5,038 nt of DNA from Flavihumibacter sp. (GTDB lineage Bacteria; Bacteroidota; Bacteroidia; Chitinophagales; Chitinophagaceae): contig JALOMU010000329.1 in NCBI GenBank assembly GCA_025455285.1, positions 1-5,038 on the forward strand, read 5' to 3'. A program made the translations under genes and the position numbers. Of this stretch, positions 1 through 5,038 are shown piece by piece (the stretch's first letter is position 1; every line of letters starts with the position of its first letter). The notes below the pieces were generated by a model that was not told the origin of the DNA, did no database searches, and worked only from the letters and a program-made list of their open reading frames with translations.

Positions 1-825
1 GCTGATCACCTGCCAGAATTCTTCCCAGTTGATTTTTCCAAATTCATAATTTCCGCTTTCGGCATTCCATTTTAAATCCGGATCCGGTAATTCCATACCC
101 AGAATTTTCACCTGCTCTGCACAGATATCTACAAATTTTTGCCGCAGTTCATCGTTGGTAAAGCGTTTGATCTTCCACTTCATGCTCTGCGCTGTATGGG
201 GTGATGCGTCATCGGCCGGACCGAACATCATGATACTAGGCCACCACCAGCGATTAATCGCGTCCTGGCATATGGCTTTTTGCGCTTCAGTACCCTTGCT
301 CAGAGTCAGCAAGATCTCAAACCCCTGGCGCTGGTGAAAACTTTCCTCCTTACAAATCCGCACCATAGCACGGGCATAAGGCCCATAGGAATTGCGACAA
401 AGTGGAACCTGGTTCATGATGGCAGCCCCATCTACCAGCCAGCCAATCGCACCGATATCTGCCCATGTCAGCGTCGGATAATTGAAGATGCTGGAATATT
501 TTGCTTTTCCGGTGTGTAGCTGGTCGATCATTTCAGCGCGACTGATTCCCAGGGTTTCAGCAGCGCTGTAGAGATAGAGTCCATGACCCGCTTCGTCCTG
601 AACTTTGGCAATCAATGTTGCCTTCCTGCGCAGTGATGGGGCACGCGTTATCCAGTTACCTTCCGGTAACATGCCTACAATCTCACTGTGTGCATGCTGA
701 GAAATTTGACGGATCAGGGTTTGACGATATTTGTCCGGCATCCAGTCTTTTGGCTCAATGCGGATATCCTGATCAACACGATCCTGGAACTGCTGCTCCA
801 GGTTGATAGTTGCCTGCTTTTCCAT
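1..825 (-). CDS. paaA: 1,2-phenylacetyl-CoA epoxidase, catalytic subunit PaaA (3' end beyond window)
   Basis: Catalytic subunit of the PaaABC(D)E multicomponent oxygenase. With O2 and electrons from PaaE it epoxidises the aromatic ring of phenylacetyl-CoA in the cytoplasm, the key step of aerobic phenylacetate degradation. The frame is open from ATG 825-823 to the left edge, giving 275 residues of a protein usually about 310-330 long, so the C-terminus is missing. I recognise it by direct resemblance to E. coli Paa[19 protein letters not shown] (23-40), [20 protein letters not shown] (44-63), [19 protein letters not shown] (75-93), [10 protein letters not shown] (110-119), [10 protein letters not shown] (159-168) and [17 protein letters not shown] (217-233). 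The ferritin-like diiron site is visible as two ExxH motifs, E78-H81 and E161-H164, with E48 a likely further ligand. I see no internal gap or frameshift. It follows paaE with a 52-bp gap that holds a palindromic operator, so it may have its own promoter. paaBCD would be expected beyond the left edge. Confidence 0.97.
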   Translation of the reverse strand, partial: MEKQATINLEQQFQDRVDQDIRIEPKDWMPDKYRQTLIRQISQHAHSEIVGMLPEGNWITRAPSLRRKATLIAKVQDEAGHGLYLYSAAETLGISRAEMIDQLHTGKAKYSSIFNYPTLTWADIGAIGWLVDGAAIMNQVPLCRNSYGPYARAMVRICKEESFHQRQGFEILLTLSKGTEAQKAICQDAINRWWWPSIMMFGPADDASPHTAQSMKWKIKRFTNDELRQKFVDICAEQVKILGMELPDPDLKWNAESGNYEFGKINWEEFWQVIS

Positions 826-855
826 AGCGTAAAAATAGCATTTTAAGCGTAAAAA
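826..855. repeat. Two direct copies of AGCGTAAAAA before paaA
   Basis: The 10-bp word AGCGTAAAAA occurs at 826-835 and again at 846-855. The start-to-start spacing is 20 bp, about two helical turns. Both copies lie between the palindromic operator (856-869) and the paaA start codon (825). On the coding strand the copies read TTTTTACGCT. Their role is unknown; same-face spacing would suit a DNA-binding protein or a duplicated promoter element. Confidence 0.6.
830..837 (-). promoter_or_regulatory. Possible weak -7 box for paaA
   Basis: Read on the minus strand this is TATTTTTA, one mismatch from the Bacteroidota -7 consensus TAnnTTTG. A TTG lies about 22 bp further upstream, inside the operator at 856-869, and could act as the -33 element. 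That would place the repressor site over the promoter. Initiation here would fall very close to the paaA ATG, so the call is weak. Confidence 0.3.
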
Positions 856-869
856 CTAACAACTGTTAG
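856..869. promoter_or_regulatory. Palindromic operator upstream of paaA (PaaR-type)
   Basis: CTAACAACTGTTAG is a perfect 6-bp inverted repeat (CTAACA/TGTTAG) around a 2-bp centre. It sits in the 52-bp gap between the paaE stop and the paaA start, 30 bp before the ATG. The same kind of 14-bp site lies upstream of the TetR gene (2567-2580). Both resemble the consensus I recall for the TetR-family repressor PaaR of Thermus thermophilus, CNAACGNNCGTTNG; this copy differs at two symmetric positions. Binding by the neighbouring TetR protein is inferred. Confidence 0.65.
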
Positions 870-877
870 GGGATTGC

Positions 878-1960
878 TTATTTCTGGTCAAAATCGATCA
901 ACAGCTCTGTACTTCTTGGATGGCTTTGGCAGGTGAGGATGAATCCTGCTTCCAATTCATCGGGTTCCAGGGCATAATTGGTATCCATGCTCACTTCACC
1001 CGTCACCAGTTTGGCTCTGCAGGTACAACAAACCCCTCCCTTGCAGGCATAGGGTAAGTCAGCACCTGCCTGAAGGGCTGCATCCAGGATAACCGGACCA
1101 TCGAAAGGTACCTGCAATTCAAGCGAGCGGCCATCGGCTTTAATGGTCACTTTTGCGATTTGTCCAGGTTCCGTGGAAGTGGTTGTTTGCCTGGTTTTGG
1201 TTGCTTGATCCTGTCCGGGTGTGGTAAATAATTCAAAATGGATGCGATCGGCTGTTACTCCTTTTTCCTGCAAATAATCCCGCACCGAAAAGATCAGTTG
1301 TTCTGGTCCACACAGAAAATAGTGATCCACCTGTTCCCATTCCAGTAGTTTATCTCCCAGTGCTTCACATTTGGCAGCATCGATGCGTCCATGCAATAGT
1401 GGGGCATCGGTTTTTTCCCGGCTCAGAATATGAATCAGCCGGAAGCGATCCATGTATTTATTTTTCAATGCTTCGAGTTGCTCCCTAAAGATGATGGATG
1501 CCCGGTTACGGTTTCCATACACCAGGGTAAACCGGCTCTTCGGTTCTGAAGCAAGCACTGTTTTAATAATAGAAATAATGGGCGTAATACCGCTGCCTGC
1601 TGCAAATGCCATGTATTCTTTGGACGCTGTACTGTCAATAGGCGTATAGAATTTTCCGGTAGGTGGTAATACGTCTAAGCGATCGCCTTTTTTAAGTTGC
1701 GTATTGGCGTAATTGGAAAAACGTCCGTCTGCAACTGCTTTCACTGCTACACGTAACTCACCTTCTAACGGTGAACTGCATACGGAGTAGGAACGTCTTA
1801 TTTCTTCACCATTGATGGTGGCTCGCAGGGTGATATTCTGCCCCTCACGAAAACGATACTGCTCTTTTAGATCCTCGGGAATTTCGAATGCAATCGATAC
1901 GCATTCATTCGTTTCGGGCCGGATATCGCTGATGGTCAGCTTGTGAAAATGCATGCTCAT
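878..1960 (-). CDS. paaE: 1,2-phenylacetyl-CoA epoxidase reductase subunit PaaE
   Basis: Electron-transfer component of the phenylacetyl-CoA epoxidase. It passes electrons from NADPH through FAD and a [2Fe-2S] cluster to the PaaA diiron centre. The protein has 360 residues, close to the usual length of about 350-360, and looks complete. Residues 1-105 form the FAD-binding barrel with RSYS at 56-59. Residues 115-245 form the NAD(P)-binding domain with GSGITP at 122-127 and CGPE at 217-220. A Thr/Gln-rich linker (about 250-266) leads to a plant-type ferredoxin domain (about 268-360) with ligands C306, C311, C314 and C344; C312 is an extra cysteine beside the cluster. The ATG at 1960 overlaps the TGA of the TetR gene (ATGA), and GAAGGA lies eight bases upstream, so translation is probably coupled. 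paaE comes before paaA here, unlike the paaABCDE order of E. coli. Confidence 0.96.
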   Translation of the reverse strand: MSMHFHKLTISDIRPETNECVSIAFEIPEDLKEQYRFREGQNITLRATINGEEIRRSYSVCSSPLEGELRVAVKAVADGRFSNYANTQLKKGDRLDVLPPTGKFYTPIDSTASKEYMAFAAGSGITPIISIIKTVLASEPKSRFTLVYGNRNRASIIFREQLEALKNKYMDRFRLIHILSREKTDAPLLHGRIDAAKCEALGDKLLEWEQVDHYFLCGPEQLIFSVRDYLQEKGVTADRIHFELFTTPGQDQATKTRQTTTSTEPGQIAKVTIKADGRSLELQVPFDGPVILDAALQAGADLPYACKGGVCCTCRAKLVTGEVSMDTNYALEPDELEAGFILTCQSHPRSTELLIDFDQK

Positions 1961-2547
1961 GCTTTCAGTCCTTCAATCATGATCAACACCATATTTTCTT
2001 CGAGTTGTTTGGCAGAGATTTTTTCCCTGCTACGATGCCAGCTTTCAATACCATTTACGGCATGCAGCATGATCAGTACAACAGTAGGAGCATCAACTTG
2101 TTTGATCTCCCCGGTATGGATTCCTTTCTCGATAATTCCAGCCAGGCGTTTCCGGTAGGTGCGCCGCTGGTTGTGAAAATTGGAAAGATAGGGATCGGAC
2201 AGGTGTTTCCAGTCGCGATCCGCCACCAGCACCAGTTCATACTGTTCCAGCATTTGACGGATATGAAACCGCAATATTGCTTCCACTTTACGGATCGCAG
2301 GCAGTTCACTGGATTCAATGGTCTCCAGGTGCTGATTAAAGGTATTGGCCACCTTGAAACAGATTTCCTGTAGCAATTCTTCCTTTGATTGTATATGATT
2401 GTACAGGCTGGCTGCTTCTACCCCTACAGCTTCCGCCAGATCGCGCATGGAAGCGGCTTTAAAGCCTTTTTCGCGGAACAACCGGGTAGCGGCTTCTACG
2501 ATCACTTCCTTTTTAGTGCCGTTGTTTTTGCTCTTGATCTTCGCCAT
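1957..2547 (-). CDS. TetR/AcrR-family transcriptional regulator, PaaR-like
   Basis: Probable local repressor of the phenylacetate operon. The 196-residue protein has the TetR layout: an N-terminal DNA-binding domain with a helix-turn-helix at about residues 25-60 (AATRLFREKGFKAASMRDLA, then GVEAASLYNHIQSKEELL), followed by a mostly helical ligand-binding and dimerisation domain with no recognisable enzyme motif. I chose ATG 2547 (MAKIKSKN). An in-frame upstream ATG at 2595 would add 16 residues, but these overlap a palindromic operator and a -7 box. The gene is first in the tetR-paaE-paaA run and overlaps paaE by four bases. PaaR-type TetR repressors respond to phenylacetyl-CoA in Thermus. 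That this protein has the same ligand is inferred from its position and from the palindromes at 2567-2580 and 856-869. Confidence 0.9.
   Translation of the reverse strand: MAKIKSKNNGTKKEVIVEAATRLFREKGFKAASMRDLAEAVGVEAASLYNHIQSKEELLQEICFKVANTFNQHLETIESSELPAIRKVEAILRFHIRQMLEQYELVLVADRDWKHLSDPYLSNFHNQRRTYRKRLAGIIEKGIHTGEIKQVDAPTVVLIMLHAVNGIESWHRSREKISAKQLEENMVLIMIEGLKA
1969..1974 (-). promoter_or_regulatory. Shine-Dalgarno-like site for paaE inside tetR
   Basis: On the minus strand GAAGGA lies eight bases before the paaE ATG, within the last codons of the TetR gene. It supports the start at 1960 and re-initiation at the ATGA overlap. It is the clearest Shine-Dalgarno sequence in the window. Confidence 0.55.
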
Positions 2548-2554
2548 ATGACCC

Positions 2555-2562
2555 CAAATATA
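2555..2562 (-). promoter_or_regulatory. Bacteroidota-type -7 box for the tetR-paaE operon
   Basis: The minus strand reads TATATTTG, an exact match to TAnnTTTG. It lies only seven bases before the chosen TetR start codon and four bases downstream of the palindromic operator. No good -33 TTTG is seen at the usual 19-21 bp spacing. If it is active, the mRNA would start almost at the ATG and be leaderless or nearly so, and a bound repressor would block it. Confidence 0.4.
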
Positions 2563-2566
2563 CATA

Positions 2567-2580
2567 CGAACAAACGTTAG
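2567..2580. promoter_or_regulatory. Palindromic operator upstream of tetR (PaaR-type)
   Basis: CGAACAAACGTTAG is an imperfect 14-bp palindrome that matches CNAACGNNCGTTNG (my recollection of the Thermus PaaR consensus) at all but one specified position. It lies 20-33 bp before the regulator's start codon, next to a -7 box, as expected for autorepression of the tetR-paaE transcript. It shares the C-N-AAC...GTT-N-G frame with the site before paaA. It also lies about 26 bp upstream of the kinase -7 box, so an effect on the divergent gene is possible but not shown. Confidence 0.65.
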
Positions 2581-2605
2581 TGCATCCGGCTTCAAAAATT
2601 TCGGG

Positions 2606-2613
2606 TACTTTTG
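2606..2613 (+). promoter_or_regulatory. Bacteroidota-type -7 box for the kinase gene
   Basis: TACTTTTG is an exact TAnnTTTG match 68 bp upstream of the kinase ATG. Transcription would begin near 2617-2620, at the left arm of the inverted repeat starting at 2620. I see no clear -33 TTTG at the expected distance, so the promoter is supported by the -7 box and position only. Confidence 0.45.
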
Positions 2614-2619
2614 CGCCCG

Positions 2620-2666
2620 TTCACTTCACCGGTCGGGTGCCACCGGTCGGGTGGGAAAGAGTGAAG
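2620..2666 (+). repeat. Inverted repeat enclosing a tandem 14-bp repeat in the kinase 5' UTR
   Basis: The outer arms TTCACT (2620-2625) and AGTGAA (2660-2665) are complementary. Between them CACCGGTCGGGTG occurs twice, at 2627-2639 and 2641-2653, with a 14-bp period. Each copy can form its own small hairpin: CACC/GGTG with loop GGTCG in the first, and a 5-bp CCACC/GGTGG stem at 2640-2654 in the second. The copies can instead pair with each other (ACCGGT at 2628-2633 with ACCGGT at 2642-2647). TTCAC is itself doubled at 2620-2629, so the outer stem can slip register. This would be a structured leader of about 60 nt before an A-rich stretch and the ATG. I do not recognise it as a known riboswitch. 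Confidence 0.6.
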
Positions 2667-2681
2667 TAAAAACACACAAAT

Positions 2682-3512
2682 ATGTCTTTAATCGTTGTTG
2701 GTACGATGGCTTTTGATGCCATTGAAACGCCCTTTGGAAAAAGCGGACAGATTATCGGAGGTTCCGCTACTTATGTTGCCTATGCTGCTTCCAATTTCGT
2801 GAAACCCGTAAACCAGATTTCTGTAATTGGGTATGATTTTCCAGAAGAGGAACTGGAAGAATTAAAAGGGAGAGGAGTTCAGATGGATGGCGTGCAGGTG
2901 AAAAAAGAGGAGAAATCCTTTTTTTGGGCCGGTAAGTACCACCTCGATATGAATACCAGAGATACACTGGATACCCAACTCAATGTATTGGCCAGCTTTG
3001 AACCGAAAGTGCCGGATGCCTACCAGGGATCGGAATTCCTGATGCTCGGAAACCTGATGCCAAGTCTTCAACTGAGTGTTATCCGTCAATTGAAAAACCG
3101 TCCGAAATTGATCGTGATGGACACCATGAATTTCTGGATGGATACAGCTATGGCTGACCTGGAAATTGTGCTGAAAGAAGTGGATGTGCTGATGGTGAAT
3201 GATAGCGAGGCGCGCCAGTTAAGCGGCCAGTTCTCCCTGGTGAAAGCGGCCAAGGAAATCATGAAAATGGGACCAAAATTCCTGGTAATCAAAAAGGGCG
3301 AACATGGTGCCCTGCTCTTCCACGAGAACGAAGTTTTCTTTGCACCGGCATTGCCCCTGGAAGAAGTATTTGACCCAACGGGCGCGGGAGATACATTCGC
3401 AGGAGGATTTGTAGGTCATCTTGCGGCTACCCGGGATATCTCCTTCAACAATATGAAAACGGCGAATTCAGCAATTTGTGAACCTGGTGAACTTCGAGAT
3501 CAAACTCGCTGA
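2682..3512 (+). CDS. PfkB-family carbohydrate kinase with frameshifted C-terminus
   Basis: Ribokinase/PfkB-fold kinase that would use ATP to phosphorylate a sugar or nucleoside; the substrate cannot be read from sequence. Family motifs are present: GGSATYVAYAA (26-36) near the N-terminus, KSFFWAGKYHLDMNTRDT (78-95), VNDSEARQLSG (172-182), KKGEHGA (204-210) and the anion-hole/catalytic motif DPTGAGDTFAGG (231-242) with base D237. Codons 1-261 follow the family and end in ISFNNMKTA. The last 15 residues then read as unrelated sequence. In the +1 frame, 3463-3516 reads RIQQFVNLVNFEIKLAE and a TAA, which looks like the true family C-terminus. About 30 residues that normally lie between are absent, including the GSAMASF-type helix near the nucleotide site. 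The simplest reading is a deletion of 3n+2 bases near 3462-3465. The product is probably impaired, unless this is an assembly error. The start codon follows an A-rich leader without a Shine-Dalgarno site. Confidence 0.88.
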   Translation: MSLIVVGTMAFDAIETPFGKSGQIIGGSATYVAYAASNFVKPVNQISVIGYDFPEEELEELKGRGVQMDGVQVKKEEKSFFWAGKYHLDMNTRDTLDTQLNVLASFEPKVPDAYQGSEFLMLGNLMPSLQLSVIRQLKNRPKLIVMDTMNFWMDTAMADLEIVLKEVDVLMVNDSEARQLSGQFSLVKAAKEIMKMGPKFLVIKKGEHGALLFHENEVFFAPALPLEEVFDPTGAGDTFAGGFVGHLAATRDISFNNMKTANSAICEPGELRDQTR

Positions 3513-3516
3513 ATAA
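3463..3516 (+). pseudogene. Displaced original C-terminal codons of the PfkB kinase
   Basis: In the +1 frame relative to the kinase, 17 codons (R-I-Q-Q-F-V-N-L-V-N-F-E-I-K-L-A-E) run to TAA 3514-3516. From memory, related Bacteroidota kinases end in a similar helix after a stretch like GSAMASFCVEKFGTE, which is missing here. These codons are therefore read as the remnant of the original 3' end of the gene and not as a separate gene. The stop lies 13 bp from the stop of the convergent gene. Confidence 0.65.
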
Positions 3517-3529
3517 ACCCCGGCTCGTT

Positions 3530-4786
3530 TCAATTTTTTTTACCCAACGTTACCGCCAGCCGGTAACGTTTTGTTTTTCCGGAAAGATGCCAGGCATCCA
3601 CCACGATGATGTACAAACCATTTGCTGAAAGCTGCTGTTTATCATTCTTTCCATCCCATCTGAAACTTCCTTTCATTGCACAAATACCATTGTTAATTAA
3701 CATTCGATGCGGATTTCCAACAAGGTCAAAAATCCGGATGCTTACCTGGTATCCTGGTTGTGCAAACTCGTATTGTATTTCGCAGTAATCCTGGTTGCCG
3801 TCACCATCTGGACTCATCCACTGTTCAGTTAAAAACACCCGGTCCGGATCATCAGGAATACCTGCTTGTGAATTCTCATATCCTGGCGTTCCATAACCGG
3901 CATGCGCAGCCGCAGATGTCCAGTTAGAAGCCGACAAACTGGAAGCTGCCGGATCCCTGCGTTCCAATGAAACATTCTCCGTATTCCGAAGCATCTCATG
4001 GTGCCAGGCGGCATCGTATTGAACCTCATCTATCACTTGCTGCATTGCATCCAGGAGTACGACTGTTCCTTTTTCATTCGGAAAGGAGGGGAGGGAGACC
4101 AATTGGACCAAACTGTTGGGCTGTTTCACCAGGTATTGCCTCTGTAACCAGCTCGCATCCGTAGTTACAACCAGGAAATCTCCCGGATAGAAGAAACGGG
4201 GACCAGGAACCAATGCTCTGACACCTGATAAATTTCCATTGCTGTTTCTGCTGGCAAGCTGCCATCCCCCGAGTTGAACCGGCGCCTTACCAACATGAAA
4301 TAATTCAATATAATCACTACCTCCGGCCATTGGATCTGATAAAATTTCATTTATAGCAATGGCCCGCTCAGAACTGTCGGCTAATCCAACTTTTACTGTA
4401 TTGTTCCCTGCTCCCGGCTCAGGTTCTTCATCACATCCGGGTATTGCAGCTACCTGAAGTGAATAGATTTTTCCTGGTTCAAGAGCGGTTCGCAAATGTA
4501 GCAGCAGCTCCTGTTGGAAGGGAGCCAGCAGCTCCGCTTTTTCCACTTCCGGCCCAGCCTCCAGCTTATACAATGAAGCCTGTTCGGCAACCATCCGGTG
4601 TACTCTATCGGTGAAGGCTAAACGAATCGTATATGCATCCGGGCACCAGGCATGAATTGGATACGCAACAGGTAATGTAACAGTTGAAGGTGAATGACTA
4701 TTGGTTCTGCCCGGACTTCCTCCTAACGTATCCAGGCTGGCATACCAGTTGTTTAAGGTTCTGCAGGCTTTGTCTTTGTTCACCAT
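3530..4786 (-). CDS. Lamin-tail/FlgD-like surface protein, C-terminal part (frameshift upstream)
   Basis: C-terminal 418 codons of a larger exported-type protein of unknown function. Residues 1-30 (MVNKDKACRTLNNWYASLDT to GRTNS) finish a lamin-tail domain whose N-terminal part lies in another frame. Residues 35-135 resemble a bacterial SbsA-type Ig-like domain with C48 and C118. Residues 142-306 are a full second lamin-tail domain, from IAINEILSDPMAGGSDYIEL through VSLERRDPAASS to YGTPGYENS. Residues 318-416 form a FlgD Ig-like domain (SPDGDGNQDY, VSIRIFDLVGN, FRWDGKND, LSANGLYIIVV). Such proteins in Bacteroidota are usually much longer and cell-surface or secreted; no signal peptide is visible because the N-terminus is outside the window. 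ATG 4786 is the Met of a conserved WSLEM motif and not a genuine start. The frame stays open upstream to 4834, including QKADGGWSLE, which belongs to the domain. The 3' end contains the terminator of the convergent kinase. Confidence 0.85.
   Translation of the reverse strand: MVNKDKACRTLNNWYASLDTLGGSPGRTNSHSPSTVTLPVAYPIHAWCPDAYTIRLAFTDRVHRMVAEQASLYKLEAGPEVEKAELLAPFQQELLLHLRTALEPGKIYSLQVAAIPGCDEEPEPGAGNNTVKVGLADSSERAIAINEILSDPMAGGSDYIELFHVGKAPVQLGGWQLASRNSNGNLSGVRALVPGPRFFYPGDFLVVTTDASWLQRQYLVKQPNSLVQLVSLPSFPNEKGTVVLLDAMQQVIDEVQYDAAWHHEMLRNTENVSLERRDPAASSLSASNWTSAAAHAGYGTPGYENSQAGIPDDPDRVFLTEQWMSPDGDGNQDYCEIQYEFAQPGYQVSIRIFDLVGNPHRMLINNGICAMKGSFRWDGKNDKQQLSANGLYIIVVDAWHLSGKTKRYRLAVTLGKKN
3546..3578 (+). 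terminator. Rho-independent terminator of the kinase, inside the opposing CDS
   Basis: AACGTTACCG (3546-3555) and CGGTAACGTT (3561-3570) form a perfect 10-bp stem with the 5-nt loop CCAGC, followed on the plus strand by TTTTGTTTTT. The U-tract is only on the plus side; the minus strand continues with GGGTAAAAAAAA. It therefore serves the rightward kinase transcript. It lies 30 bp past the ancestral TAA and entirely within the last codons (RLAVTLG region) of the leftward lamin-tail gene. Confidence 0.8.
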
Positions 4787-5038
4787 TTCCAGGGACCAGC
4801 CTCCATCTGCTTTCTGGCGACTGCAAATACCAGTTCATCTTTTTCATTCAACAAAAACAGGGTATCAGCGGAATTGGAAATTGCAGGAAAAGGGCTTAAT
4901 CCAATGGTGCGCCCATAGGAAGCAAAGAGGGTAGTCGCCCTGGCCGGACAAAGAATCACTATTTCACCGGGAGCCATTCGAACACTATCACCAAATCTTC
5001 CGGTTGTTCTGCCATTGGTAAGTTTCCATCCGCTCAAG
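4780..5038 (-). pseudogene. Lamin-tail protein, upstream fragment cut by frameshift (5' end beyond window)
   Basis: From the right edge the frame reads LSGWKLTNGRTTGRFGDSVR, MAPGEIVILCPA, ASYGRTIGLSPFP, ISNSADTLFLLNEKDELVFAV. This is the body of a lamin-tail domain (SGWKLTNG strand, then the GEIVIL and SADTLFLLN strands), about 73 residues. After that it reads ARKQMEAGPWKW and stops at 4780-4782. The domain should continue with a tract like the second copy downstream (QYDAAWHHEMLRNTENVSLERRD). The matching end, QKADGGWSLEMVNKD, is in the next frame from 4816 leftward. About ten residues are missing, so a deletion of 3n+1 bases near 4816-4819 is likely. This fragment and the 3530-4786 segment are one gene. 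It could be a true pseudogene or a sequencing/assembly error. Confidence 0.75.

Noticed and set aside
155..806. Several plus-strand open frames of 60-79 codons in the left 800 bp
   Set aside because: They are antisense to paaA, which matches its family along the whole stretch.
2005..2373. 122-codon plus-strand open frame
   Set aside because: It lies wholly antisense to the TetR gene, whose domain pattern is clear; the translation shows no family motif and no leader.
2548..2595. Longer TetR start (MKPDALTFVRMYIWGH added)
   Set aside because: The extra codons cover the palindromic operator and -7 box, and homologous TetR proteins typically start shortly before the helix-turn-helix domain.
2620..2666. 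Tandem repeat as a CRISPR or mobile-element end
   Set aside because: There are only two 13-bp copies one base apart, with no spacers, no target duplication and no transposase nearby.
3546..3570. Stem as a bidirectional terminator or as a further PaaR operator (AACGTT core)
   Set aside because: There is no U-tract on the minus strand. The arms match a terminator stem, and the C-N-AACG-NN-CGTT-N-G spacing is not met.
4784..4786. ATG at 4786 as a true start of a stand-alone gene
   Set aside because: It is the Met of the WSLEM motif in the lamin-tail domain, the frame upstream still encodes domain sequence, and no ribosome site or promoter is seen.

Overview
The window looks like chromosomal DNA of a member of the Bacteroidota, most probably from the Chitinophagaceae or a close relative. 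Three things suggest this: TAnnTTTG-type -7 promoter boxes, A-rich leaders with little Shine-Dalgarno signal, and a lamin-tail/FlgD-like surface protein of a kind common in that phylum. The assignment is an inference from style and protein content; no marker gene is present.

Left part (1-2547, all on the minus strand, read right to left): the start of a phenylacetic acid catabolic operon. A TetR-family regulator (PaaR-like) comes first. Its stop overlaps the start of paaE (FAD/2Fe-2S reductase) by four bases. A 52-bp gap follows, then paaA (catalytic subunit of phenylacetyl-CoA 1,2-epoxidase), which runs off the left edge with 275 residues visible. Related 14-bp palindromes lie just upstream of the regulator (2567-2580) and just upstream of paaA (856-869). 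Both resemble the PaaR operator described in Thermus, so the regulator probably represses itself plus paaE, and paaA separately. The likely inducer is phenylacetyl-CoA.

Middle (2548-3529): a 134-bp divergent intergenic region holds the regulator's operator and -7 box, a -7 box for the rightward gene, and a tandem 14-bp GC-rich repeat inside an inverted repeat in the predicted 5' UTR. The rightward gene is a PfkB-family carbohydrate kinase. Its last 15 codons are out of frame. The family-like C-terminus (RIQQFVNLVNFEIKLAE, then TAA) is present in the next frame, which points to an internal deletion of about 30 codons plus a frameshift.

Right part (3530-5038, minus strand): a secreted-type protein made of a lamin-tail domain, an Ig-like domain, a second lamin-tail domain and a FlgD-like C-terminal domain. 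Its N-terminus is outside the window. Its reading frame is also broken, at about 4817, where the first lamin-tail domain lacks roughly ten residues and shifts frame. A strong rho-independent terminator for the kinase lies inside the 3' coding end of this convergent gene (3546-3578).

There is no RNA gene, CRISPR array or mobile element that I can support. The paa genes are intact. The two broken frames are either real gene decay or assembly errors. I see no convincing new biological system; the most useful leads are the operator pair and the two frame breaks.
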